Notes: generated by a model not told the origin, from the letters alone. Counted from the first letter of the stretch, positions 8,601 to 18,600 are shown. The stretch is DNA of 64,000 nt from CAZEMR01 sp964513465 (GCA_964513465.1 CAZEMR010000001.1:62001-126000); one strand, 5' to 3'. Made by a program: numbers and translations.

Positions 8601-10251
8601 TATCTTCTCCTTTGTTTGCTCGAAGAGTATCATTACCAAATCCGCAATTGCCCTGATAATGTCCGGTTACATAGAAGTAGAGGTCATCGTCCTGCACTGC
8701 GATGCTATTGGCAACATCGTTTTCCGTTCCTCCAAAGCTTTTCAGCCACATATAAGAGAATTCCGGTGATACGCTCGCCCGCACTCGATATTCGTCGCTT
8801 GGCATAGGAGGCAGCCATTTATGAATTAATCCTGTGGCGTTGTTCTTAATTGTCTGCCATGGAGAAGATTCATTGACGCGATAGGAAAGTATTACCGGAG
8901 AAGTATCCTCTACTCCGCCCCATTTGATGGGTACGGTATCGCATGTGGAGTATACCTCGCCGCCGTTTGGTTCGATTATATTAATCTGCGAGACTCCGCC
9001 AACCAAAGTAACCTGTGGCGGGCATGGCAGGCCTTCCACAATCAATGTTGCCTGACGATAAAGCTTATCGTTTTCCTGAGTAAATTTAATATCGAGCGTG
9101 TGTTCATCTCCCTCGGCGATTTCGATAGGATTGCCGTCCCATTGTACTTCGAAATAACCCGGAGGTATTATTTTCATTCCCGTTATGGTGAATGATGAAT
9201 TAACCGGCGAGAGTACCAGCTGTTCGGTAACTGCATTCGCCGGGCCGGGATTGGGATTGCCGAAATAAACCAGATCGGAATTCGTGCTTACGCTGGCAAT
9301 TCCGTTTGGGGGAGCTTCATATTGCAGATCTCGCGTTATTCCAATCCGCTTAAAGGTGATATTCACATTTCGTTTTAGTCTGTAATTATCGCATGCGTAT
9401 TCGGTCTTCCAGATAATATCGCATAGCTGTATTTTCTGGATGTCGGCAGCAATGATCCTGTAAATATCATTCAGCTTTTGCTTGGTATCCGCCGCATAGG
9501 ATTTCCCGCCGGTTTCATGAGAAATTACCTTCAGATCGTCGGTCATCGGCATCGCTACAGTAATGCTGTAGCATTGAATATTATTGCGTTGCAGCTCATT
9601 GACGATCGAATCAACCCGGGGCGATTCGTCCGGCCTGCCGTCGGTCAAAAATATAGCAACCCGCCGTATATTTGCAGGGCGCTGGCGCAGCAACGAAATC
9701 GCTCCAGCCGCCGGGTCGAAAAATGCAGGATCGTAGAGAGTGCGGCCGGCGACTATAATTTTCCGAAGCGAGTCTTTGAATTCAACAGTGTCGCGAGTCC
9801 ATGGGCAACGCAGTACCGCACCGCCGTGGAAAGAAGTCATCGCTATCATAGTGTTTTCATTTTTATCGTAACGTATAGAGCGGATAAACGAATGCACGCC
9901 TTCCTTGACCCATTCCCAGCGGCGCTGATTGCTGGTAGTGTCGATCTCGTTCATCGATTCGCTCTGGTCAAGTATCATAAGGATGCTCAATGCCGGATAC
10001 TGCACCGAATCGATGCAGTCAATCTCGATGTCGCCGGAGGGAATAGTGACGCCGTCCTCAACAATCTTGAAGTCCTCTGGCACCAGGTTTTCGAATGGTT
10101 CATCAGCCTGGTTGGTAGCTATGAAGCTGGCCCTTACGTATGGGAATTCGTCGGTGTTAACCTCCGATATCGAAAACCTGTTCTGAGCGTCAAGCCTTGC
10201 CACAGAGGAAACCAGCAGTATGATTAAAAATGTGTAGAATAAGTTCCTCAT
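5677..10251 (-). CDS. Giant exported VWA / SPD-2-like repeat protein with T9SS sorting domain
   Basis: 1524 residues. I chose the ATG at 10251 because it has AGGAG 7 bases upstream and begins a clean signal peptide (MRNLFYTFLIILLVSSVARLDAQ); the frame continues open upstream. Order of parts: a von Willebrand factor A domain (about 88-270) with a DxSxS metal-binding motif at D95-S97-S99; a ligand-binding-like linker; an SBBP/propeller-like segment (about 500-740, phrases such as DIFLTKHNIDGSVVWA and NNAYITG); several ASH/SPD-2/Hydin-type 'choice-of-anchor D' repeats (about 775-1310, IPAGGSIDIQINF, LQPGECFKMTIHF, IAGGDTRSFNIRF); a cohesin-like domain (about 1320-1440); and a T9SS type A domain in the last 80 residues (YALYDPAPNPAGETVNI). 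It is likely a surface adhesion or scaffold protein. The ligand is unknown. Confidence 0.85.
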   Translation of the reverse strand: MRNLFYTFLIILLVSSVARLDAQNRFSISEVNTDEFPYVRASFIATNQADEPFENLVPEDFKIVEDGVTIPSGDIEIDCIDSVQYPALSILMILDQSESMNEIDTTSNQRRWEWVKEGVHSFIRSIRYDKNENTMIAMTSFHGGAVLRCPWTRDTVEFKDSLRKIIVAGRTLYDPAFFDPAAGAISLLRQRPANIRRVAIFLTDGRPDESPRVDSIVNELQRNNIQCYSITVAMPMTDDLKVISHETGGKSYAADTKQKLNDIYRIIAADIQKIQLCDIIWKTEYACDNYRLKRNVNITFKRIGITRDLQYEAPPNGIASVSTNSDLVYFGNPNPGPANAVTEQLVLSPVNSSFTITGMKIIPPGYFEVQWDGNPIEIAEGDEHTLDIKFTQENDKLYRQATLIVEGLPCPPQVTLVGGVSQINIIEPNGGEVYSTCDTVPIKWGGVEDTSPVILSYRVNESSPWQTIKNNATGLIHKWLPPMPSDEYRVRASVSPEFSYMWLKSFGGTENDVANSIAVQDDDLYFYVTGHYQGNCGFGNDTLRANKGEDIFLTKHNIDGSVVWALTAGGPGTDTAAGVCVDPNNNAYITGVIYNGARFGSMIHSLPISDVPYFFVARYPSTGAAPTVRWIGATDMYTRFRAGGTKIRYSNGDIYVQGQYTGTIQHKGFGLPDRTNPQRFTAVYSGDDFSLKNLYIGGENYDDYSKAEDMDSDGNVYTCGTYENTKSFGTHTISSAGMKDIFINKYGGTPGSEDISDAVFKVGSPVLEFTENSRDLGDCIISQTEYHSLQGILTNTGDLTAEIANTSFIGANPDDFALDQNLIGKQIPAGGSIDIQINFMAKDVGTRNAQLRIEGVCAEAITLNLTGNGICSGEVISEIDFGNVSVNMSASRTFDCIFKNTNYSILRIDPIILGTNAAEFDWEPKGAVNLQPGECFKMTIHFTPTAFGDHTAYIDYQMNEACEQKITNLKGYGENADINVTSIDWDRRRVQTVNDSFLVVNNNTSQPVNISNIYFEDPENDIKLFADFPREIPAYDTIRVPVSFRPVAEQINTNTVLLEVSALPDPMRAPVRGVGYLPKLDAQFICGDAVKTGESTIATLRLQNPSTSSELTIDEIRFETTTPEFQWADGNPPGALTIDSLSSEEFDIVFAPAQAGLRTANIIITSDAAPGPEENPRVDTEVSVECDALGVEYESPVDFGNLMICSDDTKSIDITNHGSASDLVIDSYTLSGPDADAFAITGIDPDWTIAGGDTRSFNIRFSPIERRDYEATLVLNNNLGFDITFELRGTGEIIDLTVENKTIDAEPGQSNKLSVLGKLPKIANDPITSITMRIVFNPTMVRFEEATLKSSMNNWTWSNPQLIDDGVLEVNGSGTLPTPFDLELFNIKFFIYLGNTMESSIAFRYINNECSTEETIATDINIAKVCFLDGRLITVSGSKYALYDPAPNPAGETVNIKYGVGFEAMTTVGLYNSMGQLVRTIVSERLKPGLYEQTIPTAELGSGVYLLKMESGPYMKTQRIVISK

Positions 10252-10336
10252 AAATTTTCTCCTGATATATATCAACTGAATTTTCAAAAATTTAACTAAG
10301 TAAAACATATAAATATAATAATATTATTCAAGAATT

Positions 10337-11407
10337 CTAAGCAATTGCCACCGGTTTTTGCAAAATTGTGAAAGAATTATCATCTGCGTTCAGTTCTGCC
10401 TCGATGCCTATTGGCAGGGTCAATTTGTTATTAATATGTCCGATCGGAAGACCAAGAATAACCGGCTTTTTAAGAGACCCGAGTATCTGCCCGAATACTT
10501 CCATAAGTGAGAATGATTTGTTCGGATAAAATGGACGCCGGTAGTTCAGATTCTTGAAATATCCGATTGCGATAGCAGCAGCGTCGTCCAGCTTGCCGGA
10601 TAGCTTCAATTGAGTAAGCATACGGTCGATTTTGTAAGCGTGCTCATCGACTTCTTCGATAAAAAGTACCGCACCCCTGCTGTCGATTTCGTAATCCGTG
10701 CCCAGGGTGCTTGTAAGCATAGAGAGATTGCCTCCCAGCAGTCTGCCACGCGCCTTACCCGGAGAAAACGAATGCATGGTCGGATGAGAAATCCTGAGCG
10801 GTTTGAAATCGCTGTTCTGAAGTATCATCTTTTTCATGTTTTCTATTGTAAAGCTGTCGAAAGTCGACGAGGCTACCGGTCCGTGAAACCCAACAAGTCC
10901 TGTTTTGAAATATAGTGCATTTATAAGAGCAGTAATGTCGCTGAATCCCATAATTATTTTCGGATTCCTGCGGAATATATCAAAATCTAGCATGGGCAGA
11001 ATGCGCATCACTCCATAACCGCCCCGGGCGCAGAGAATACAATCTATATCCGGGCGTTCGGCATATTCCATCAGCTCACTCGCGCGCTCTTCGTCGGAAG
11101 CCGAAAAATACCTGTATTTGTATTCATGTTTTTTTATTGTATTTCCGACTTCCACATGGCATCCCAAACGCTTGAATGCTTTCATTCCGTGCGATATCCC
11201 CCACATACTCGTAGGGCTTGCCGGTGCGGTAATTGCCACACGGGAGCCTTTTCTGAGGCCTGGAGGGAAAATAATGCCGGGGCGGGATTCAGACTTCGAT
11301 TCCGAAAACAGCACATCCTGCGGGTCTCCTCTCATGGCGCCCGCCCTTGCCGGCAGCCCGATAGCTGCCAGCGTCAGTGCTGCAATAAAGTCTCGTCTGT
11401 TTTTCAT
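10337..11407 (-). CDS. LD-carboxypeptidase, peptidase family S66 (LdcA/MccF-like), exported
   Basis: 356 residues. S66 serine peptidases cleave the L-Lys/mDAP-D-Ala bond of murein tetrapeptides during peptidoglycan recycling; MccF relatives cleave microcin C. The core is complete: KGSRVAITAPASP, the nucleophile elbow IMGFSD (S156), FIEEVDE (E251) and IGHINNK (H324), matching the family Ser-Glu-His triad by position and context. Unlike the cytoplasmic E. coli LdcA, it starts with a signal sequence containing paired Arg (KNRRDFIAALTLAAIGLPARAGA), close to a Tat signal. It probably acts in the periplasm. Monocistronic on the minus strand, with a 231-base spacer before the plus-strand tRNA gene. 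Confidence 0.88.
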   Translation of the reverse strand: MKNRRDFIAALTLAAIGLPARAGAMRGDPQDVLFSESKSESRPGIIFPPGLRKGSRVAITAPASPTSMWGISHGMKAFKRLGCHVEVGNTIKKHEYKYRYFSASDEERASELMEYAERPDIDCILCARGGYGVMRILPMLDFDIFRRNPKIIMGFSDITALINALYFKTGLVGFHGPVASSTFDSFTIENMKKMILQNSDFKPLRISHPTMHSFSPGKARGRLLGGNLSMLTSTLGTDYEIDSRGAVLFIEEVDEHAYKIDRMLTQLKLSGKLDDAAAIAIGYFKNLNYRRPFYPNKSFSLMEVFGQILGSLKKPVILGLPIGHINNKLTLPIGIEAELNADDNSFTILQKPVAIA

Positions 11408-11638
11408 AGTTGTTTACTCTATTAATATTAACACGCGGGGACGTTCAAAGTTTCAAATATAAGGAATAATCCGATACGGAATATTTACGCTAATGAACAA
11501 ACAGAAGCCGGGATAATTCGGGAAAATACCATGCCTGATGCAAGAAATGGCCTTTTGATTCGTTAAAAACCATTGTGCATGATAAATATTCCGAAATGTG
11601 TTTTTTCATTCGGTAAAAAAGTATTATCTTACTTATTC

Positions 11639-11725
11639 GGAAAGGTGCAGGAGTGGTTTAACTGGCACGCCTGGAAAGCGTGTGTACTCGCAAGGGTACC
11701 GTGGGTTCGAATCCCACCCTTTCCG
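11639..11725 (+). tRNA. tRNA-Ser, anticodon GGA
   Basis: A cloverleaf folds cleanly: acceptor GGAAAGG (11639-11645) pairs with CCTTTCC (11718-11724), discriminator G. The anticodon stem CACGC/GCGTG encloses the loop CTGGAAA, giving anticodon GGA (Ser UCC/UCU). A long class II variable arm follows, as expected for tRNA-Ser, then a T arm GTGGG-TTCGAAT-CCCAC. The 3' CCA is not encoded, so it must be added after transcription. Confidence 0.97.
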
Positions 11726-11788
11726 CTCATTTTTTTCACCCTCAGAATTTCTCCAATTCCCTTTGCATTATTAATTTATATTAATTTC

Positions 11789-11820
11789 TTTGATTATTAT
11801 TTTCTCTCTGATTATTTTAC
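11789..11820 (+). promoter_or_regulatory. Candidate Bacteroidota-type promoter for the three-kinase operon
   Basis: TTTG (11789-11792), a 20-base spacer and TATTTTAC (11813-11820) resemble the Bacteroidota primary-sigma pattern TTTG-N19-TAnnTTTG (the last two bases of the -7 box differ). The position, 55 bases before the first kinase ATG, fits. It is a visual match only and such AT-rich matches arise by chance. Confidence 0.3.
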
Positions 11821-11874
11821 ATACAAAACCCTTTTTTTATTGAATTGAATAAAACTAATTCATCCCGGAAACTT

Positions 11875-14800
11875 ATGCACGCGGAAAATCAGTCATATCC
11901 CCGCCATCTCGCATTAATTTGCGAAGTCTCACGAATGACCTGTATGAGCAGGAATATCGCTGATGATTTCGCGGATATTTCCGCCGAACTCAGACGGGTG
12001 GTCGAATGCGATGAATTATACATATATCTGATCGATAAAAAACCGCACGACCGTGAAGAATACTTCGATCTGATCGCAACCTCGATCCCGGCATCCCGCC
12101 GCGAGGAAACCCGGCAGATTCCAATTAGTGAATTCAGCCGGCAATGGATGCTCGAGCTAAGAAACAACTCGAATGTGGTGGCACTGAGCCCTGAAATACA
12201 GGGCCCCGAATCGAATTATCTCGTGATAAGAAATTGCGCTGCATCTATACTTGTGCCGCTGATTTATTCGGGGCGCTTAATTGGTTTTATGGGCGCCGAC
12301 AGAAAGCAGGCTGAAAAATTCGGTGATGAGGAAGTCCTTTTGCTTTGCGCAGTTTCCGGAATCTTTGCCGGGCGGCTTGAAGGAGAATATCATCCGGGTT
12401 CGCTGGAACCGATTCAGGAGAATAATCCCGAAGACGATAGCGATGATTATGGCTCCGCACCCGATTCGACGGATATTTCCGGTACTCAACAATACTATTG
12501 CCGCGAACGCAACAAGCTGCTTTCGATATTCGAAAATCTTGAATCATTAATCTATGTATCCGATACCGAGACATATGAAATACTATATTCAAATAAGAAA
12601 ATAGAGCAATTAGTCGGGGAGGATATCAGGGGGAGCAAATGCTACAGTGCGCTTCAGAACTGCGGCGAGCCATGCGATTTTTGCAACAATGATATTATTA
12701 AATCAATCAAGCCCGAAGCCATCACCTGGGAATACTTCAACCCGAAAATTGGCCGCCACTACAGAGTGACCGACCGCATAATCCACTGGCCTGATGGCCG
12801 GGACGTGAGGCTCGAAATTGCAGTGGACATTACCGAAGAAAAAAAATACGAAGATCAGATAAAAGAATTCGTAAATCAAATAGAATTCCAGCAATTCGCA
12901 CTAGATGCGGCCGCGATTGTGGAATTTGTCGACACAGACGGCAATATATTATATGCCAACGAGAAATTCTGCGAGCTATCGGGATATTCCAACGAAGAGC
13001 TGATTGGCAAAAACCATCGCATCATGAAATCCGACCAGCATAGCGAAGAGTATTATAAAGAAATGTGGGATACTATTCAGCGCGGAGAAGTATGGAAAGG
13101 CGACGTCAAAAACCTGAGCAAAAGCGGCTATCCTATCTGGCTGGATACAACGATTATCCCGATGGTGAGCGAAGGCGGCGAAATCGAGTATTATATTGCT
13201 ATCAGATATGATATAACCCGCCACAAAGCCGCAGAAGAAAATCTGATAATCCTGAAAAGGGCTATTCACCAGAGTCCGGTATCGATCGTAATTACTAATA
13301 AAAATGGCAATATCGAATATGTCAATCCACGGTTTTCCGAAGTAACAGGATACACCGCCGAAGAAGCAATCGGCAATAATCCAAGTATTCTGAAATCCGG
13401 CAAAATGACCAGCGAAGAATATGCATCTATGTGGCAGACAATAAATTCCGGCAGAGTCTGGAGCGGGCTTATCTGCAACAAAAAGAAAAACGGGGAATTA
13501 TTCTGGGAATTTGCTTCGATTTCGCCGATAATTAATTCCGAGGGCGAAACCACGCACTACTTAGCCATTAAAGAGGATATCACCCAGAGGAAAGAAGCTG
13601 AGGAGGAGCTCGAAAGCACCGCCTCGCTGTTCAGTACAACTTTGGACACAATCAACGAAGGCGTCATAGCCGTCGATACGAACGGAAAAATATCAAGCTT
13701 CAATCAGAAATTCCTCGAAATGTGGAACGCCGACGAAGACTTTATCGATGTGCCCGACGAAAATGAGGCATTCAGTTTGCTTTCGCTCAAGGTGATAGAC
13801 TCCGACGGATTTATGGAAACCATTAGCTCGATCAGCAGCCGTCCACATGGCGAGTACTTTGGCGTTATTCACCTGAAAGCCGGCGAAGTATACGAAATGA
13901 CCGCCAAACCCCAGTTCTCCGGCGAACGAATAATAGGCCGGGTATGGACATTTATGGATATTACAGAGAAAACCCGCGCCGAAGATAAGCTCTTGTGGTA
14001 TACCAAAGATCTCGAAATGGCCAAGATGACGCTCGAAGAGCAGCGCGACAAGCTCGAGCGAACAGTCCGCGAGCTCGAAATTGCCAAAGAAGCAGCCGAA
14101 TCGGCTACCCATGCCAAAAGCGAATTCCTTGCGAATATGAGTCACGAAATCCGTACTCCGCTGAACGCAATACTCGGATTCTCTCAGATACTTAGTGAAG
14201 AGCTTAGCGGGCAGCGTCAAATAGGATATATCGAGGCTATCTCATCGAGCGGAAAGAATCTGCTCCGGCTTATAAATGACATCCTCGATTTGTCCAAAAT
14301 CGAAGCCGGACGAATGGACCTGCAGTTTGAACTCATTGATATATATAGCCTCCTTGAAGAAATCATGAATATATTCCAGCTCAGGGCGAGCGAACAAAAT
14401 CTCTGGCTGAAGCTGGAAATCAAAGAGGGATTGCCCTATGCGCTTTACCTCGACGAGATTCGACTCAGGCAGATAATGTTCAACCTAGTGGGCAATGCAG
14501 TCAAGTTCACAGAGCAGGGTGGCATTATCATTAAAGTTGATTACGAAATAAATGAAGACGAAGAATTTCTCAATCTCACAATCAGGGTAATTGACACTGG
14601 CGTGGGGATTTCTGAAGAAGAGAAAGATGTAATTTTCGAAGCCTTCCGGCAGCAGAGCGGTCAGAATATCCATAAATTCGGTGGCACCGGGCTCGGACTT
14701 GCTATAACAAAACGCCTTGCGGAAATGATGGGAGGAGAACTCTCCGTATCGAGCAATCGGGACGAAGGTTCGGAATTTATAGTCAGTTTCTATAATGTTG

Positions 14801-15600
14801 CTTTTTCGATTGTGCGCCCCCAGCAGCTTATTGATAAAATGTCCGGTGTGTCTGATATGGAATTCCACCCGGCAAAAATACTGCTGGTGGATGATGTTTC
14901 GCTCAATCGCAATTTGGTCAAAGGATACTTGCAGGGCAGCCGGCTCACAATCATAGAAGCCGAAAACGGCCAAGAAGCGATTTCGCTTGCAAAACAAAAT
15001 CAACCGGAATTAGTACTGCTCGATCTCAAAATGCCTGTCATGGATGGATATGCCGCTATGAAAATTCTGAGGCAGGACAACCAGACCATGAGTATTCCAA
15101 TTGTGGCACTTACAGCGTCGACACTGCGCAAAAACCCGGAAGATTTTATCGAAATGGGTTTCGATGGATATCTAATAAAACCAGTTAGTAAAAAAGAGCT
15201 GATCGAGCAAATTGCGGAATTTCTACCGGTAAAAGATGAAAACAGCAAACATGAGCTTTCATATCATAAAGATATGGAATTAACGAAAAGCTCAGAAACT
15301 ATAGAGGACTATGTTGAAAGAGTTTCCTGCGAAGACCTTCGGAATTTGTATGAAAGTTTATTGAGAGAAGTTAAGCCGCTTTGGCAGAAAGCCAGAAATA
15401 CCGCCATAATTGACGATATTAAAGAATTTTCGAAGGCCCTGATCGAGGTGGCCGAAAAATACGATTTCGGGAATCTGACCGAATACGGCAAACTATTATA
15501 CAAGCAGGCTGCGGAATTCGATTTTGAGACTTTTCCCAGGACCCTGGAACGTTTTGAGGACATTCTGGCATTTATTGATTCGAGTTGTAATACTAATTGA
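11875..15600 (+). CDS. Soluble hybrid histidine kinase: GAF, four PAS, HisKA, HATPase, REC, HPt-like tail
   Basis: 1241 residues from the ATG at 11875 (a TTG at 11845 in frame is an alternative). There are no membrane segments, so it senses cytoplasmic signals. Order: GAF (about 25-170); a PAS domain (215-325) holding the Cys cluster C256, C263, C267, C270; PAS (345-460); PAS (465-580); PAS (590-700); a coiled coil; HisKA with H757 in MSHEIRTPLN; HATPase with VGNAVKFTE, DTGVGIS and GGTGLGLAI; a receiver with D1050 in LLDLKMP; and a ~95-residue helical tail (1145-1240) with no His at an HPt-like site. All kinase and receiver key residues are present. It is followed 16 bases later by a second hybrid kinase sharing the same tail. 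Ligand and output are unknown. Confidence 0.9.
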   Translation: MHAENQSYPRHLALICEVSRMTCMSRNIADDFADISAELRRVVECDELYIYLIDKKPHDREEYFDLIATSIPASRREETRQIPISEFSRQWMLELRNNSNVVALSPEIQGPESNYLVIRNCAASILVPLIYSGRLIGFMGADRKQAEKFGDEEVLLLCAVSGIFAGRLEGEYHPGSLEPIQENNPEDDSDDYGSAPDSTDISGTQQYYCRERNKLLSIFENLESLIYVSDTETYEILYSNKKIEQLVGEDIRGSKCYSALQNCGEPCDFCNNDIIKSIKPEAITWEYFNPKIGRHYRVTDRIIHWPDGRDVRLEIAVDITEEKKYEDQIKEFVNQIEFQQFALDAAAIVEFVDTDGNILYANEKFCELSGYSNEELIGKNHRIMKSDQHSEEYYKEMWDTIQRGEVWKGDVKNLSKSGYPIWLDTTIIPMVSEGGEIEYYIAIRYDITRHKAAEENLIILKRAIHQSPVSIVITNKNGNIEYVNPRFSEVTGYTAEEAIGNNPSILKSGKMTSEEYASMWQTINSGRVWSGLICNKKKNGELFWEFASISPIINSEGETTHYLAIKEDITQRKEAEEELESTASLFSTTLDTINEGVIAVDTNGKISSFNQKFLEMWNADEDFIDVPDENEAFSLLSLKVIDSDGFMETISSISSRPHGEYFGVIHLKAGEVYEMTAKPQFSGERIIGRVWTFMDITEKTRAEDKLLWYTKDLEMAKMTLEEQRDKLERTVRELEIAKEAAESATHAKSEFLANMSHEIRTPLNAILGFSQILSEELSGQRQIGYIEAISSSGKNLLRLINDILDLSKIEAGRMDLQFELIDIYSLLEEIMNIFQLRASEQNLWLKLEIKEGLPYALYLDEIRLRQIMFNLVGNAVKFTEQGGIIIKVDYEINEDEEFLNLTIRVIDTGVGISEEEKDVIFEAFRQQSGQNIHKFGGTGLGLAITKRLAEMMGGELSVSSNRDEGSEFIVSFYNVAFSIVRPQQLIDKMSGVSDMEFHPAKILLVDDVSLNRNLVKGYLQGSRLTIIEAENGQEAISLAKQNQPELVLLDLKMPVMDGYAAMKILRQDNQTMSIPIVALTASTLRKNPEDFIEMGFDGYLIKPVSKKELIEQIAEFLPVKDENSKHELSYHKDMELTKSSETIEDYVERVSCEDLRNLYESLLREVKPLWQKARNTAIIDDIKEFSKALIEVAEKYDFGNLTEYGKLLYKQAAEFDFETFPRTLERFEDILAFIDSSCNTN

Positions 15601-15616
15601 GTCCGGAAATTTAAAA

Positions 15617-18600
15617 TTGGAAAACAATATTATATATAAACTGATTAATTTTCCCGAAGATGCCCAAAAGCAATTAATCCCCCTAATCGAGAGCCACGGC
15701 GGTGACGTCCGCTTGTATTCATCGGCCGATCCGGCTGTCGGAGAGGGCGATATTTCATGGCCGGTATTATTTTATGCCGGAAATACCGGGGATTTATCCC
15801 GGGGACTATCCGAATTAAATAATTCAATACCAAAAGATAAATTCTTCGTATTCACAAAAAATATGAGTGCGGGACTGATCAGCACTGCTTTCGAATCCGG
15901 TGCGCGAGATGTTTTCATTTTACCGCTGAATCATTCCCAGATCATAAACAATCTGATCAAACGCGTTAAAGATGAAATTTTTAACCGGCCTGATGGCACA
16001 ATCGACCGATACCGTAATATCGTTCGTGCAATTCCGGATATGATGTTTCGTATTTCCGCCGACGGCCGGTTGCTGGATTACGAAGCTGGCGAAGGCAAAA
16101 CTACACTGATCCCGCGAGACGGCATTATCGGGAGTAATATTTCAGCATTGCCGTTAAACGCCGGCCAGATCAATTCCGTAATGAACGCAATACGCAACGC
16201 AATTCTCTTCGACCGGATGCAGAAAGTTGAGTACGACGTCGATATCGATGGCCGCAGATTTTATTTCGAAGCCCGTATTGTAAAGTCCGGAGAAAATGAA
16301 ACGCTTGCAATTGTCAGGGATATCACCGCAAATAAAAGACTGGATGTGCGTCAGCAACGGGAGCTGCGACGTTTCAAAAAATTCCAGTCGGCATTCGGGC
16401 TTCTGATGCAGCAGAATTATCATGATTATTCGGAACTCTTCGATTCCATAATTTCGATTACAGCAGAAGCACTCGAAGCGGACAGGGTGGGGCTATGGAT
16501 ACTCGATGATACCGCCGGATTAATTTATAAAAAAGTATATATATATAATGCGGAACTGTTGACTGAAAGTCCCTTCGGCGAAGAAGATATCGTTCCATTC
16601 ATCAATAAGCTTAACAAAAAGCGGACCACCGATTATTATAATGTAGCTAATAATCCGGAATTTGCTGATTATAGTAATTTTTTAAAAGAAAAGAATATTA
16701 AATCATTTATGCTTTCGCCAATAAGAAAGTCTGCCCAGTCGAGCGGCCTGCTTATGGCGGCGTCTGCTTCAAGCGATAGAAGCTGGAATTATACTGAGAA
16801 GGAATTTGCCGGATCAATTGCCGACAGAATTTCTCTCGAACTCGAATCCGGAGCACGGCGCAAAGCACAGGAATCAATTGCGGACTCGGTTATAAAAAGC
16901 GTACAGTACAAAAATACGATAGCCGAGCTAAGCACCGCAAAATATGAAGATTTCGACGAAGCCAGAAAAATAATCATCATCCAGGCTGCGTTGATTCTTG
17001 ATTGCGACCGAGCCTTCTATTGGGATTTAAAAGTGGATTCAGAAAAGCTGATCTGCAAAAAAATTTATGACAACACAAATCTTCCCGATTGCGAATCGCT
17101 CGGGCCATCGCTGGATTTCAGCGAAATCAGCAGTTATTTCGAAAGTGAGAAAATATACATACCGGAATCCCCTGAAGACCCGCTTTACAAGGCATTCCCT
17201 GATCACCTCTCCGGAGGAACGCGTTCATGTGTGCATACGGCCGTTAGATCCGGTAATAAGCTTCAGGGGGTGATCTCTTTCATACGCGTGGAATCCGCGG
17301 CGGAATGGACCACTCAGGATCTGAATTTCGCTTCGTCGATCGCCGATCTTATCACGATAGAACGCGAAGCCGAGATCAATCGCCGATCTAAAGCAGCCCT
17401 TTCCGAAAGCGAAAAACGATTCAGGTCGTTCGTCGAAAGCTCGGGAATCATAGTTTTTACTATGAGTCCGGATGGAGAAATTACTTTCGTATCTCCGAAT
17501 ATTTCGCGCATACTCGGATATGAGCCATGCACGCTTGCGGGTTCGGATTTCTATACGTATATCCATCCTGACGATCTGGATGATTGCTATAATCATATTG
17601 AAAAAATTACAGAAAAAGACGCTAAGGTACAGAACGACATACGTATCAGGCTTAAGGATGCCCAGGACAAATGGAAATGGCATCGTATATCGATTTCGCG
17701 AATTGAAAACCACGGCCAGGATTATCAGTTATTCGGTATTGCTAACGATATTAGCGAACGAGTGGCTGCCGAACAGAAAATAATCGAAAGCCAGCAAATG
17801 CTATCGACGATATTCTCGACTGTAAAGGTAGGCGTTTTGCTTACTGACAAAAACGGAAGGATAGCAGAGGCTAATAATGAAATGATCAATCTGACCGGTT
17901 ATTCTTATTCCGAGCTGATAGACAAAGAATTATTCGATTTTTTTGCCAATATCAATATCAGCGCTGCCAAAAAGTATTATCAGAGAATTCTGAATAAGGG
18001 ATTTGCCGGCCATGACAACAGCAGCATCCGCCGGAAAGACGGAGAAATCCGCCGAGTATCAATTACCTATGGTTCTGTGCTCCGCAAAAGCGGAGAAAGA
18101 TACGTTGTCGCTGCGATGAACGATATTACCGAAACCGTCAGATATGCAGAAGACCTGAAATTCTCCAATGCTCTGCTCAAAACCCAGCGCGACACATCGC
18201 CCTTCGGCATAATGGTTGTCAATAAAGACGGAAAAATTGTAAGCATCAACGAAAAACTGGTAGAAATGTTCAACCTGCCTGGCAGCGTCGAGGAGGATTA
18301 TCAAAAAGCGAACCAATATGTAGCAGAAATGGTTGCCGAGGGAAATCAGCTTATAAATATCCAGGAATATGCCTCTCAGCGCCGTACGGATATAATATCC
18401 AATGAATTCAGGCTGAAGGATGGCCGGATTTTCCAGCGATATGTTGCTCCGATGATTGGCAACGACGGCAAATATTACGGTGGAGTTATATATCTCAATG
18501 ATATTACCGAACAAAAGCGCAACGAGCAGGAATTGATGCAAGCCAAGGAAAATGCAGAAACCGCTGACCGCGTGAAAACCGAATTCCTCACTAATATGAG

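Noticed and set aside
11591..11613. Imperfect hairpin CCGAAATG/CATTCGG before the tRNA gene
   Set aside because: One bulge, no T-run and no repeat copies seen; probably chance in AT-rich DNA.
11573..11848. A 91-codon frame across the tRNA-Ser gene
   Set aside because: It reads through a complete tRNA cloverleaf and ends in low-complexity sequence.
16530..16550. (TA)n tracts such as the one here, at 25333, 34580, 61739 and 62409
   Set aside because: Most lie in coding sequence and reflect TAT/ATA codon use for Tyr-Ile pairs or AT-rich starts; no pattern suggesting a functional repeat family.
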